Source: Maricaulis virginensis (GTDB lineage: Bacteria; Pseudomonadota; Alphaproteobacteria; Caulobacterales; Maricaulaceae). Taken from it: a DNA stretch of 64,000 nt. The notes under the pieces were generated by a model, which had not been told where the DNA came from, ran no database searches, and saw only the letters and a program-made list of their open reading frames with translations. The stretch is taken from contig NZ_BSFE01000003.1 in the NCBI RefSeq assembly GCF_027922185.1, forward strand, positions 62,001 through 126,000, in the 5' to 3' direction. How positions within the stretch are numbered: the first letter of the stretch is position 1; each line of letters starts with the position of its first letter. Shown here one piece after another: positions 43,144 through 57,008 of the stretch. The position numbers and the translations under genes are program-made.

Positions 43144-43809
43144 ATGAAAGCGAAATTCCTGACGGCCGTCCTGGCCCTTTCTGCCCTGACCGGTCCGGTC
43201 GCGGCCCAGACCATCGAGGGCAATGTCGCCCTGACGACCAACTATGTCTTCCGCGGCATTTCCCAGACCGGCGACGGTCCGGCAGTCTCCGGCGGCTTCG
43301 ACGTCGCCGCCGAGAGCGGGCTTTATGCCGGGGTCTGGGGATCCAGTGTCGACTTCTCCGACGACACCACGATGGAGCTGGATCTCTATGGTGGCTATGG
43401 CTGGGAAGCTGGCGGCTTCGGCTTCGACATCGGCGGCATCTATTATGCCTATCCCGACAGCCCGGACGGCCAGAATTTCTTCGAGGTCTATGGCGGGGTG
43501 AGCCATGCGCTCGGTCCGCTCGAATGGGACGCCAACCTGGCCTACTCGCCGGAATTCTACGGTGAGATCGGTCCGGGCTGGTATGTATCGACGGGTCTCG
43601 CCCTGCCGATCAACGAAACTGTCTCGATCGATGCCCGCGTCGGCGCCAGCCGGTTCGACGACCTTTCCTCGGCCGACTATGAGGACTACCAGCTGGGTAT
43701 CTCTGGCACGGTGTTCGAGAATATCGGCTGGGATATCCGCTATTTCAGCGCGTCCGATGGCGGTGATGACGGCGTCTTTGCCACCATCTCGCAATCCTTC
43801 GGCGGATAA
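43144..43809 (+). CDS. TorF-family putative porin
   Basis: A 221-residue secreted beta-rich protein. The signal peptide ends VAAQ (about residue 22). The mature protein opens NVALTTNYVFRGISQT, the hallmark of the TorF/TIGR02001 family. Alternating aromatic strands continue to a C-terminal FGG, compatible with a small outer membrane barrel. Transport substrate unknown; placement 233 bp after amt suggests a nitrogen-related solute. A GAGGAG ribosome site precedes ATG 43144. Confidence 0.85.
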   Translation: MKAKFLTAVLALSALTGPVAAQTIEGNVALTTNYVFRGISQTGDGPAVSGGFDVAAESGLYAGVWGSSVDFSDDTTMELDLYGGYGWEAGGFGFDIGGIYYAYPDSPDGQNFFEVYGGVSHALGPLEWDANLAYSPEFYGEIGPGWYVSTGLALPINETVSIDARVGASRFDDLSSADYEDYQLGISGTVFENIGWDIRYFSASDGGDDGVFATISQSFGG

Positions 43810-43816
43810 TGCGGAC

Positions 43817-43841
43817 GGCGGGCAGGACTGTCCTGCCCGCC
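43817..43841. terminator. Hairpin between convergent torF-like and BNR lipoprotein genes
   Basis: GGCGGGCAGGA (43817-43827) and TCCTGCCCGCC (43831-43841) are perfect inverted repeats with a 3-base loop. No T-run follows on either strand, so it may act as a bidirectional stabiliser or weak terminator. Confidence 0.6.
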
Positions 43842-43848
43842 ATTCCTG

Positions 43849-44922
43849 TCAGTCCGTCCGGTCCGGCGCGGTTTCCAGTTCGATCCGTGTGATCCGTCCT
43901 TCGGAACCCACCGCCCAGCCGGCGGTGCCGTCCGGAGCAAAGGCAATCGCGTGATGGCCGTCCAGCGCATCCCAGGACACCCAGATCTCGCCGCTGTTGC
44001 GGGAAATATCCGTGCCATTGGGGCCGGTTGCGATAAGGGTGTCCGGATGGCCCGGCAGGTGGGTGACGGCCGAGCGGTAGCCGAGCGGGGGCTCCAGGGC
44101 GCCGTCCCAGCTGTTGCCGCCATCGTCGGACCAGGCGAAATTGCCGGTCCGGTCGTCCTCAGCCGAAAAATCGCCACCGACGATGACGATCCGCTCACCG
44201 GTCGCGTCAATCGAGAAGACGCCGGCGCTGGACCGGCCGGCCGCGAGGGGCGTATCGGCGACGCTCCAGCTTTCCCCGAAATCGCAGCTGCGCAGCATAC
44301 GCGCGGTCGCAGCGCCGCCTGTCCCGATGAAGGCGCAGCCAGACGCGGTCAGGGCCATGGCGCTGTCGGACGCGGCAAAGCCGGCTTCTCCCTCCAGCGC
44401 TTCCGGCGCGTCCTCGACGGCCCGCCAGGTCTCGCCGCCATCGCCGGTCAGCAGGATGAGGAAACGCCCGTCGACCGGGTCGGAAAAGGCGATCCCGTAG
44501 AGGTCGTTCCAGAAGTCCAGCCCGTCGAAAAAGGCCTCACCGGTCGGGTCTTCCCAGACCGTCTCGAAACTCGCGCCACCATCCTCGGTCAGATAGAGCC
44601 GTGCGGGCTGTCCGGCCGTGAAGAACAGGGCCCGGTCGGCGCTAAAGGCATGGACCGAGCGCAGGTCGAGCCCCTCGGCACCGGGAATCCGGGTCAGCGT
44701 CCAGTTCGTACCGCCATCGGCCGTGCGCAGGACCTGCCCGTCGGGGGCGCCGATCCAGGCGATCTGCGCATCGACCACTGAAAGGCCGCGCAGGCTGGCA
44801 CCGGTCCCGCTGTGCTGGGCAATCACCTGCGCATCCAGGCGTGCCGGCGGCGTGGCGCCGGGCGAGCAGGCTGCCGCCGATACGAGCGCGGTCGCGGCGA
44901 GAAGGGGGGCGAGCGGTTTCAC
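43849..44922 (-). CDS. BNR/YCF48-like beta-propeller lipoprotein
   Basis: A 357-residue lipoprotein with lipobox SAAC (Cys near residue 19). The body has repeated Asp-box motifs of the form S/T-x-D-G-G-x-x-W/F: TADGGTNW, TEDGGASF, TGDGGETW, SDDGGNSW. These are typical of sialidase-type or photosystem-stability-type propellers. No sialidase active-site pattern is evident, so binding or assembly is more likely than catalysis. It is translationally coupled (4-bp overlap) to the upstream metalloprotease gene, suggesting a shared envelope function. Confidence 0.8.
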   Translation of the reverse strand: MKPLAPLLAATALVSAAACSPGATPPARLDAQVIAQHSGTGASLRGLSVVDAQIAWIGAPDGQVLRTADGGTNWTLTRIPGAEGLDLRSVHAFSADRALFFTAGQPARLYLTEDGGASFETVWEDPTGEAFFDGLDFWNDLYGIAFSDPVDGRFLILLTGDGGETWRAVEDAPEALEGEAGFAASDSAMALTASGCAFIGTGGAATARMLRSCDFGESWSVADTPLAAGRSSAGVFSIDATGERIVIVGGDFSAEDDRTGNFAWSDDGGNSWDGALEPPLGYRSAVTHLPGHPDTLIATGPNGTDISRNSGEIWVSWDALDGHHAIAFAPDGTAGWAVGSEGRITRIELETAPDRTD

Positions 44923-47408
44923 TCGCCCAGTCCCAGCAGCGCAGCGCTGTCACAATGCCAGCATGTGTCGGCACCGATCGGGCTGCCCGGCGGGATATCC
45001 GTATCGCTCAGGCTGGGCGTCTCTCCACGGTCGAACCGGTCCAGCCCCGCCTCGATCGCGCGGGCCAGCCACAGGCGGTGCGCCGCGTCGGCGCCGCTGT
45101 CGCGCCGGCCGGGGGCCTCGGCCGCCAGGGCTTCCAGGCGCTGGCGGGCCAGTGCAGCAACAGCCGGCGAGCCCTGGGCGACCAGGTCGAGCAGCTGGTC
45201 GGCATACTCGGTCTGGATCGCGAAACGGACCGGCTGCAGGCGGGCGGCCTCTCCGCGCGGGGTCTGCATGAGCTGCGTTTCGATCCGGTCGAGGAGTTCT
45301 TCCGGCGACATCTGGCTGTTGTCGCGCGCGTGCTGATCGGCAAGGCGGGCCATGCGTCCCGGTGCCAGCATGGCATCGAGGGTGATCCGTGCGGCGGCGC
45401 CGGCGGCAGCCGTGCGGCTGAAGGCGGGATAGGCCGGGCTGTCGAACAGTTCGCGCGTTGCGGCGGCGTCATAGTCGGCGAAAGGTGACGGGGCCATCAG
45501 TGCCAGGACGCGGTCGGAGATGTCCAGCGTTTGCGGGTCGAGAGTTGCCAGAAGCGCGTGCAGCGCGCGGCGCTGGTCGGCGGCTGCGACCGGGCGCAGC
45601 CCGTTCTGGCTGCCCCTGTTGAGCTCATAGTCGAACACCACGCCGCCGATCGCCTTGGCGGCGGCCTCGGCCTGGTAGCGGTGGTAGAGATAGATCGGCG
45701 AGAACACGTCGCGCAGCGAGCTGGCGGGCAGGCCTCCGGCGAGCACGTGCGGCCCGAAAGCCTCGAGCGCGGCTGCGCGGACGGCGAGCGTCTCCGTCAG
45801 GCTGTCCGCCGCGTCGGCGCCATTGTCCCAGAGATTGGCCTGGGGATGGGCGCTGTCATTGCCGCGGGCATGCCGGTCGGTGATGTAGAGCAGGCCGTCG
45901 GCGCGGGCTTCGGTGAGGATGCGGTCCAGCGCGGCCGCTTCGGTATCGCCCTCGCCGAACTCGCCATAGAGCCAGGTGATCGCCACCTTGTCCCATTCGC
46001 CGATGCCGGTGTCGTAAGCGCGCGAGGTGTCGATCTCGCCCGCATTGTCCAGCGTCACGAGCGGGGCGGGGTAGTCCATCACCGAGGCCCGGTCAGAGAC
46101 CGAGGCCGCGAAGTTGTGAGCAAGGCCGATCGTGTGGCCGACCTCGTGCGCGGAGAGCTGGCGGATACGGGCCAGGGCCAGTTCCAGCGGATCGTCCGCC
46201 GCGCCGGAGCCGGTGCCGTCGGCGCCAAGCAGGCCTTCGAAAATCATCCGGTCCTGCCGCACGCGCTGGCTGCCCAGGATGACATGTCCCTTGATGATCT
46301 CGCCGGTGCGCGGATCGACAACCGATGCACCATAGGACCAGCCGCGGGTCTGGCGGTGCACCCACTGGATGATGTTGTAGCGGATATCCAGCGGGTGGGC
46401 GTCTTCGGGCAGAAGCTCGACCCGGAAGGCGTCTTCATAGCCGGCCGCCTCGAAGGCCTCAGCCCACCAGGACGCGCCTTCGATCAGGGCGTCGCGGATC
46501 AGGGGCGGTGTGCCGCGGTCGAGATAGTAGACGATGGGCTCGACCACGGGGCCGCTTTCGGCCGTCGGGTCGATGCGCTCCAGCCGGTGCCGGATGGCGT
46601 AGGAGCGGCGGACCGGCTCGTCGAGCGGTGCAGCCATGTCGTAGAAATCGAGCGTGATCGCGCCTGAGCGGTCGTCCGCCTCCCGGATGGACTGGCCGGC
46701 CTCGGGCAGGGCCGAGAAGGAGTGGTGCACGGTCAGCGTCACCGAACGCGGATCGGGTGTGACGGCGCGGACTTCCGACCCTGGATCGCCGCCGGACAGG
46801 GTCAGGAGGGCGTCGATCTCGACATTCAGCGGAAAGGCGAGCGCCTGGTCAGTCAGCGGCGCGCTGCGGTCGCTGTCGATGGAGAAATTGCCCTGGCCGG
46901 AATCGGAGAGCTGGCCGGCCGTGCCGACCGGGTCGCGGGTCAGGAAGCCGGAGAGGTCGATCAGCACGCGCTCGCCATCCTCGGCGACGATGTCGGTGCT
47001 CCAGATGACCGAGCGGGCGAAGGATTGCCGGGTCGCGCGGGCTTCGTCGGGGCCGGCGCCCAGCGTGCGGTAGCCGGTATTCTCGAACTCGGCGAAGACG
47101 CGGTCATTGACGCGGAAGAAGCGCAGGATCTGCGACGATGTGCCCAGCCCTCGGTCGAGACCGACCGGATTGGAACCCAGACCGGATGTCAGGCGGGCGG
47201 TGTAGATCATGCGGCCCAGGGAACCGTCGTCCTGCTCGGAGAACTCGGCGAGGATGCGGCCGTCGCCGGTGTCGACATGCAGCGGGAAGAAGCCGTCGCG
47301 GCGCTCAAGCCCGTCGGTTTCCTCGGACCAGTCCTGGGCGAGGGCGGCCGGGGCCATGGCGAAGGCGAGCGCGCAGCTAGCGGCGCGCCAAAGGCTAACG
47401 GTTTTCAT
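44919..47408 (-). CDS. Secreted zinc metalloprotease (DUF5117/DUF4953-type)
   Basis: An 829-residue protein with a signal peptide ending ALAQ (about residue 25). Around residues 415-430 it carries HEVGHTIGLAHN, an extended HExxHxxGxxH zinc site of the metzincin kind. A Met-turn-like SVMDYPAP segment follows about 20 residues on. The N-terminal half is beta-rich and the C-terminal third is helical. The domain order matches large periplasmic or extracellular zincins of unknown substrate found in Proteobacteria and Bacteroidota. It overlaps the BNR lipoprotein gene. Confidence 0.87.
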   Translation of the reverse strand: MKTVSLWRAASCALAFAMAPAALAQDWSEETDGLERRDGFFPLHVDTGDGRILAEFSEQDDGSLGRMIYTARLTSGLGSNPVGLDRGLGTSSQILRFFRVNDRVFAEFENTGYRTLGAGPDEARATRQSFARSVIWSTDIVAEDGERVLIDLSGFLTRDPVGTAGQLSDSGQGNFSIDSDRSAPLTDQALAFPLNVEIDALLTLSGGDPGSEVRAVTPDPRSVTLTVHHSFSALPEAGQSIREADDRSGAITLDFYDMAAPLDEPVRRSYAIRHRLERIDPTAESGPVVEPIVYYLDRGTPPLIRDALIEGASWWAEAFEAAGYEDAFRVELLPEDAHPLDIRYNIIQWVHRQTRGWSYGASVVDPRTGEIIKGHVILGSQRVRQDRMIFEGLLGADGTGSGAADDPLELALARIRQLSAHEVGHTIGLAHNFAASVSDRASVMDYPAPLVTLDNAGEIDTSRAYDTGIGEWDKVAITWLYGEFGEGDTEAAALDRILTEARADGLLYITDRHARGNDSAHPQANLWDNGADAADSLTETLAVRAAALEAFGPHVLAGGLPASSLRDVFSPIYLYHRYQAEAAAKAIGGVVFDYELNRGSQNGLRPVAAADQRRALHALLATLDPQTLDISDRVLALMAPSPFADYDAAATRELFDSPAYPAFSRTAAAGAAARITLDAMLAPGRMARLADQHARDNSQMSPEELLDRIETQLMQTPRGEAARLQPVRFAIQTEYADQLLDLVAQGSPAVAALARQRLEALAAEAPGRRDSGADAAHRLWLARAIEAGLDRFDRGETPSLSDTDIPPGSPIGADTCWHCDSAALLGLGE

Positions 47409-47501
47409 GATCTTGAAGTCTCCTGATCCCCTGTTCGGCGCTCACGCTAGCGACTGGCCGGACGCCTGTCACCATGGGCGCGCGCCGGGATCCGGCACGG
47501 A

Positions 47502-47987
47502 TCAGCCTGTTGTGCCGCGGACATAGTCGCCGGACTTGCCGCCGCGCTTTTCCTCCAGCTGGACGTCGGTGATGCGGATCGCCTTGTCCAGCGCCTTGGC
47601 CATGTCATAGAGCGTCAATGCCGCCACGGAGGCGGCTGTCAGCGCTTCCATCTCGACGCCGGTCTTGCCGTCGGTCGCGACTTCGGCCCGCACCAGAAAG
47701 GCCTGCGCGGTTTCGTCAGGCTCGATGGCGACGCGGGCGCGGGTGAGCGGCAGCGGGTGGCAGAGCGGGATCAGGTCGGCGGTCCGCTTTGACGCCATGA
47801 TACCGGCGAGTTCCGCGGTCCGGATCGCATCGCCCTTGGGGCCGGCCCCGTCGCGGATCGCCGTGAAGGCTGCCTGGTTCATGAAAACCCGGGCCGAGGC
47901 GATGGCGAGCCGGGTCGAGACGGGCTTGTTGCCGACATCGACCATGCGCACGCGTCCGTCCTTGTCCTGATGGGTGAGTCCGCTCAT
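47502..47987 (-). CDS. moaC: Cyclic pyranopterin monophosphate synthase
   Basis: A 161-residue protein. MVDVGNKPVSTRLAIA near the N-terminus, MASKRTADLIPLCHPLPL and GKTGVEMEALTAASVA are MoaC active-site segments. With MoaA it converts GTP to cPMP in molybdenum cofactor synthesis. ATG 47987 is used; it lies 13 bp after the moaE stop. Last gene of moaA-D-E-C. Confidence 0.95.
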   Translation of the reverse strand: MSGLTHQDKDGRVRMVDVGNKPVSTRLAIASARVFMNQAAFTAIRDGAGPKGDAIRTAELAGIMASKRTADLIPLCHPLPLTRARVAIEPDETAQAFLVRAEVATDGKTGVEMEALTAASVAALTLYDMAKALDKAIRITDVQLEEKRGGKSGDYVRGTTG

Positions 47988-48000
47988 CGCGCCCGAGCTC

Positions 48001-48474
48001 CTATGCGTCTTCGCTGGCCATCTGGTCGAGCCAGAAATCGGCCGCCTGGCGATCGGTATCCGCAGCATCGACCCAGTGGCTGCCGCGGGCTGTGTGCACG
48101 CGTTTCCAGAAGGGCGCCTCGGTCTTGAGAAGGTCGATCATATAGCCGACCGCGTCGAGGGCGGCCCGGCGATGGGGGGCGGTGGCGCCGACGAAGACGA
48201 TGGGCTCGCCCGGCGTCATGCGGCCGACCCGGTGGTGGATCACGGCCCGGTCCAGCTGCCAGCGCTGCGCGGCGGTCCGGGCGATCCGGGCGAGCGCCTG
48301 ATCGGTGACGCCGGGATAATGTTCCAGTTCAAGCGCGGTCAGCCCGTCTTCCTGGCGCACCTGGCCGAGAAAGCTGGCGACACCGCCGGCCGAGAGATCG
48401 GCACCGGCCAGGCTTGCCAGCTCCGCGGCCGGATCGAGGGTGGTGTCGATGATCCCGGTGTCGATGCGCGCCAT
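48001..48474 (-). CDS. moaE: Molybdopterin synthase catalytic subunit
   Basis: A 157-residue protein. It has GGVASFLGQVRQ, LELEHYPGVT, IHHRVGRMTPGEPIVFV and the catalytic-lysine segment APFWKRVHT. It transfers sulphur from MoaD to cPMP. The start lies 1 bp after the moaD stop. Confidence 0.94.
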   Translation of the reverse strand: MARIDTGIIDTTLDPAAELASLAGADLSAGGVASFLGQVRQEDGLTALELEHYPGVTDQALARIARTAAQRWQLDRAVIHHRVGRMTPGEPIVFVGATAPHRRAALDAVGYMIDLLKTEAPFWKRVHTARGSHWVDAADTDRQAADFWLDQMASEDA

Positions 48475-48475
48475 C

Positions 48476-48727
48476 TCAGCCTCCCGTGAAGGGCGGGCAG
48501 AAGGCCAGTATGTCGCCGTCGGCCAGTGCGGCCGGACGCGGCACGATGGCGTCATTCAGGATCAGCCTGACGGAGGGGTGTGCCAGGGCTTCGGCGGCGG
48601 CATCGGTCTCGCGCAGGCGGGCGATCACGGCCTCGCTGTCGGCGGCGCCCTCCGGCAGGTCGAGCGTCTCGCCGGGGCGGCCCATCCGGTCGCGCAGGGC
48701 GGCGACATATCTGACGGTAATCTGCAT
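48476..48727 (-). CDS. moaD: Molybdopterin synthase sulphur carrier subunit
   Basis: An 83-residue ubiquitin-like protein ending PPFTGG. The C-terminal Gly-Gly is the site of thiocarboxylation. VRYVAALRDRMG and RLILNDAIV are typical of MoaD. It lies between moaA (6 bp upstream) and moaE. Confidence 0.93.
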   Translation of the reverse strand: MQITVRYVAALRDRMGRPGETLDLPEGAADSEAVIARLRETDAAAEALAHPSVRLILNDAIVPRPAALADGDILAFCPPFTGG

Positions 48728-48733
48728 GCGCGG

Positions 48734-49753
48734 TCAGCCTCCGGTGCGGGCCATGTTGCGAGTGACCGCCGGCGCGCCGCCGCGGGCGATCGAGAAATCA
48801 TGCGCCTCCGGCTTGATCGCCATCGCCGTGTCGATCAGCCGGTCAACCGCACCGGGGCCGCCGGTGCGCAGGGCGCCACGCAGGTCGAGATCGTCATCAT
48901 GACCCAGGCAGGTGTGCAGCGTGCCGGTACAGGTCATGCGGATGCGGTTGCAGCCGGCGCAGAAATTCGCGGTCAGCGGCGTGATGAAGCCGACCCGCCC
49001 GCCGGTCTCGCCAATGCGCACATAGCGCGCCGGACCGCCTGTGCTGTCGGGCAGATCGGTCAGCGTCCAGCGCTGTTCCAGACGGTCGCGGATCGCGGTG
49101 AGGGGTAGGAATTGGTCGGCCCGGTCCGATCCCACATCGCCGACCGGCATGACCTCGATCAGGGTGAGGTCGAAACCCTGCTCATGGGCCCATTCGATCA
49201 TCGCCGGGATTTCGTCCTCGTTTTCATTCCTGAGGGCGACCGTGTTGATCTTGATGCCGATTCCGGCGCGCCGTGCGGCCTCGATCCCCCTGAGTGTACA
49301 GGCGATGTCGCCGCCGCGGGTGAGGCGCGCGAACCTGTCACCTTGCAGTGTATCAAGTGATACATTGATGCGACACAGGTGCGACATAGCGAGCGCATTG
49401 GCGTGACGTTCCAGTTGCGTTGCGTTCGTTGTCAGGGTGAGCTCGTCGAGCCCGCTGCCGACATGCCGGCCGAGATTTTCGATCAGCCGGACGACATCGC
49501 GCCGGACGAGAGGCTCGCCGCCGGTGATGCGGATTTTCCGGATGCCGCGGCGGATGAAGGTTTCCGCGACGGTGGTGAGCTCTTCCAGCGTCAGAAGTTC
49601 GGATTTGGGCAGAAAGTCCGGCCGTTCCGCCATGCAGTAGACGCAACGCAGGTCGCAGCGGTCGGTCACCGACAGGCGCAGATACTCGATCCGGCGGCCG
49701 AAGCGGTCGGTCAGCGCCTCGCTGGCGGGGATAAAGGCGGGGGTGCGGTCCAA
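48734..49753 (-). CDS. moaA: GTP 3',8-cyclase (radical SAM)
   Basis: A 339-residue protein with the radical-SAM cluster motif CDLRCVYC near residue 33. The second cluster's cysteines are in CAGCNRI and in CTGTLHTCLG. KIRITGGEPLVRRD is the SAM-contact region. The C-terminal end is TGG, the Gly-Gly tail needed for activity. It is the first step of molybdenum cofactor synthesis from GTP and heads the moa operon. The start ATG at 49753 was taken as the first in frame. Confidence 0.96.
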   Translation of the reverse strand: MDRTPAFIPASEALTDRFGRRIEYLRLSVTDRCDLRCVYCMAERPDFLPKSELLTLEELTTVAETFIRRGIRKIRITGGEPLVRRDVVRLIENLGRHVGSGLDELTLTTNATQLERHANALAMSHLCRINVSLDTLQGDRFARLTRGGDIACTLRGIEAARRAGIGIKINTVALRNENEDEIPAMIEWAHEQGFDLTLIEVMPVGDVGSDRADQFLPLTAIRDRLEQRWTLTDLPDSTGGPARYVRIGETGGRVGFITPLTANFCAGCNRIRMTCTGTLHTCLGHDDDLDLRGALRTGGPGAVDRLIDTAMAIKPEAHDFSIARGGAPAVTRNMARTGG

Positions 49754-50161
49754 ATCCTGTGTCTTTCGCCCTGTATTGAGTGTCCGGTCCTGACCCTATC
49801 GGGTGCGCCGGCGATTGACGACCGGCCTCACGCCGTCCTCCGGCAAGTGTGATCGCGCTGAAGGATTTTCCGGCGCGCACCGCCATTCTCGCATGATCTG
49901 GTGTGACCGGGGATAAGTTTCAACGAATGTTCTCTGTGACCGGGAGATTGTCCAACCATCTTGTGTTGCGCTGCAGCGGCGCCGGTCGGATCGAGGAATA
50001 AAATTGCAGTTGAAGTGCCGTTGTGTTTCTGACAAGGCATAAGCATCCCTTCAAATCGGGATATCGGGCAAAAAGTGCTAAAGGGTCGCGTGGCCGCCAT
50101 CTTGTGCGGCGGCGGGGTCTGTGCTGCACTAGCGAATTCGTGACCAGATGAGGGGCATCGC
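49754..50161. other. Intergenic region between divergent moaA and gltD
   Basis: About 400 bases with no credible gene. It must carry promoters for both operons, but I could not identify hexamers, a Moco riboswitch or any long inverted repeat with confidence. A GAGGGG ribosome site lies at its right end, before the TTG start of gltD. Confidence 0.4.
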
Positions 50162-51579
50162 TTGCTGAGATTTGTAGACATCGACCAGGCCTATCCGGAG
50201 AAGCGTTCCGAGACGGAAAGACGGCAGGATTTCAACGAGATCTATCGTCCGTTCGACCCGGTGAAGGCGAAGGACCAGGCGTCGCGGTGTTCGCAATGCG
50301 GCATTCCCTTCTGCCAGTCCGGCTGTCCGCTGCACAACAATATCCCCGACTGGCTGATGCTCGCGGGCGAGGGGCGGCTGGAAGAGGCCTACGAGATCTC
50401 CTCGGCGACCTCGACCATGCCGGAGATCTGCGGCCGCATCTGTCCCCAGGACCGTCTGTGCGAAGGCTCCTGCGTGGTGGAGAAGTCCGGCCATGGCGCC
50501 GTGACCATCGGCGCGGTCGAGCAATACATCACCGACACGGCCTGGAAAGAAGGCTGGGTGAAGCCGATCCGTCCGGGCGCGCCGCGCGGCGCAAGCGTCG
50601 GCATTGTCGGGTCCGGCCCGGCCGGCCTGGCGGCCGCGGAAAAGCTGTGCGAGGCCGGCTATGCGGTGACGGTCTATGAGCGCTCCGACCGCGCCGGCGG
50701 ACTTTTGATGTACGGCATTCCCGGCTTCAAGCTGGACAAGGCCGTCGTGCAGCGCCGGCTCGACCGGCTGACCGAGGCCGGCGTGGAGATCCGCACCGGT
50801 TTCGAGGTCGGCCGCGATGCGACGCTGGCCGATCTGCGCAGTGAGCATCATGCGGTCCTGCTGGCGACCGGCGTCTATGCCGCGCGGCAGCTGACCTGTC
50901 CGGGTGCGGGCGACGGGGTCATCGCGGCGCTGGACTATCTCACCCGCTCCAATCGCAATGATCTGGGCGATGCGCCGGACAGCGGCGACCGCCTGTCCGC
51001 CAAGGGCAAGCGTGTCGTGGTGATCGGCGGCGGCGACACGGCGATGGACTGCGTGCGCACGGCCGTGCGCCAGGGCGCGGCCTCCGTGACCTGCCTCTAT
51101 CGCCGCGACCGCGAGAACATGCCGGGCTCGGCCCGCGAGGTGAAGCACGCCGAGGAAGAGGGCGTCGTTTTCGAATGGCTGTCCTCGCCGCTCGCCGTGC
51201 TGACCAAGGGCGAGGCGATCACCGCCGTGCGCGTGCAGGGCATGCGCCTGGGCGCGCCGGACGTGTCCGGCCGCCGCGCACCGGAGCCGGAACCGGGCCG
51301 CACTTTCGATGTCGGCGCCGACATGGTGATCTCGGCCCTGGGCTTTTCGCCGGAAGACATTCCGGCCCTGTTCCAGGCGCCGGATCTGGAAACCCACCGG
51401 GATGGCCGGATCGATGGCGATCTGGCTACCAAGATGACCAGCCTGGACGGCGTCTTCGTCGCCGGCGATCTGCATCGCGGTGCCTCGCTGGTCGTCTGGG
51501 CGATCCGCGACGGCATGGATGCCGCCCGCTCGATCGAGAGCTATCTGTCGAACCGCCTTCAGGTTCTGGGAGCTGCCGA

Positions 51580-51583
<4 letters not shown>
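50162..51583 (+). CDS. gltD: Glutamate synthase (NADPH) small subunit
   Basis: A 473-residue protein. N-terminal cysteine clusters CSQCGIPFCQSGCPLHNNIP and CGRICPQDRLCEGSC bind 4Fe-4S centres. GIVGSGPAGLAAAEKL is the FAD site and VVIGGGDTAMDCVRTA the NADPH site. It passes electrons from NADPH to GltB. TTG start at 50162 follows GAGGGG. Here gltD precedes gltB and overlaps it by 4 bp. Confidence 0.95.
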
Positions 51584-56109
<4,526 letters not shown>

Positions 56110-56253
56110 CGAAAACCTGTATTGCGGTGCAGCAGAGGCATTGGTTCCGGCCCGGGAACAGCGTAAGAGGTCGCCAGTTTTTCTCGTGGCCTCGCGCTCC
56201 GGCTTGCCGGCGTGTCCGTCTGGCCCCGATCGACCGGCCGTAAGGAGCATGCG

Positions 56254-56787
56254 ATGCGGATCGACAAAATCTCCGCGGGTGAGAACCCGCCCGAGGACAT
56301 CAACGTCATCATCGAAGTCCCGGTGGGCGGTCAGCCCGTCAAATACGAGATGGACAAGGATGCCGGTACGCTCTTCGTCGACCGCTATCTGCACACGCCG
56401 ATGAGCTATCCGTGCAATTACGGCTTCATGCCGCACACCCTGTCCGAGGACGGCGACCCGATCGACGTCATGATCATCGGTCACACCACGCTGGTGCCGG
56501 GCTGTGTCGTGCGCGCCCGTCCGATCGGCGTGCTGATGATGGAAGACGAGAGCGGTCTGGACGAGAAAATCCTCTGCGTGCCGCACCACAAGCTGTCGCC
56601 GCTCTATGACGAGATCAAGGAATATGGCGATGTCGCCCAGCCGCAGCTGATGCGCATCAAGCATTTCTTCGAGCACTACAAGGATCTCGAGCCCAACAAG
56701 TGGGTGAAGGTCACCGGCTGGGGCGACAGCGCCAAGGCCCGCCAGCTGATCCTCGAGTCGATCGAACGCGCCGGCCCGGACGCGTAG
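56254..56787 (+). CDS. ppa: Inorganic pyrophosphatase (family I)
   Basis: A 177-residue enzyme. The metal-binding signature DGDPIDVMI (with the acidic D-x-x-x-x-D pattern) and YPCNYGFMPHT are present, and the KVTGWGDSAKA end is typical. It hydrolyses pyrophosphate from biosynthetic reactions. TAAGGAG upstream supports ATG at 56254. A strong terminator follows. Confidence 0.96.
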   Translation: MRIDKISAGENPPEDINVIIEVPVGGQPVKYEMDKDAGTLFVDRYLHTPMSYPCNYGFMPHTLSEDGDPIDVMIIGHTTLVPGCVVRARPIGVLMMEDESGLDEKILCVPHHKLSPLYDEIKEYGDVAQPQLMRIKHFFEHYKDLEPNKWVKVTGWGDSAKARQLILESIERAGPDA

Positions 56788-56810
56788 GTCGAAGCTCGAT
56801 GCCGACATGC

Positions 56811-56840
56811 AAAGCCCCGGTCGGAAGGCCGGGGCTTTTT
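56811..56840 (+). terminator. Rho-independent terminator after ppa
   Basis: AAAGCCCCGG (56811-56820) pairs with CCGGGGCTTT (56829-56838) around an 8-base loop, with five T residues at 56836-56840. Confidence 0.92.
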
Positions 56841-56845
56841 CTTTC

Positions 56846-57002
56846 CTCCCCATGGAATGGGGAGGGGGACCCGCGAAGCGGGGGAGGGGCCGCTGCGGTA
56901 CGCGGCGGAATGGAGGAGCGAGGTTCGAACGCCCCCGGCGCTTTGCGCCGCCCCTTCGACCCGATGCTGCGCATCGGCCCACTTCCCCACGATGTGGGGA
57001 AG
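56846..57002. repeat. Modular hairpin block between convergent ppa and FAD oxidoreductase genes
   Basis: A chain of short hairpins: CTCCCC/GGGGAG, CCCGC/GCGGG, GGCGC-TTT-GCGCC, GATG/CATC and CTTCCCC/GGGGAAG (56982-57002). The GGCGC and CTTCCCC modules are shared with the blocks at 28975 and 29654. Like them, it lies between gene ends. Confidence 0.5.
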
Positions 57003-57008
57003 AAAATC

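Noticed and set aside
49754..50161. Molybdenum cofactor riboswitch ahead of moaA
   Set aside because: I could not find the conserved stems. The region shows no long paired helices in the moaA leader.
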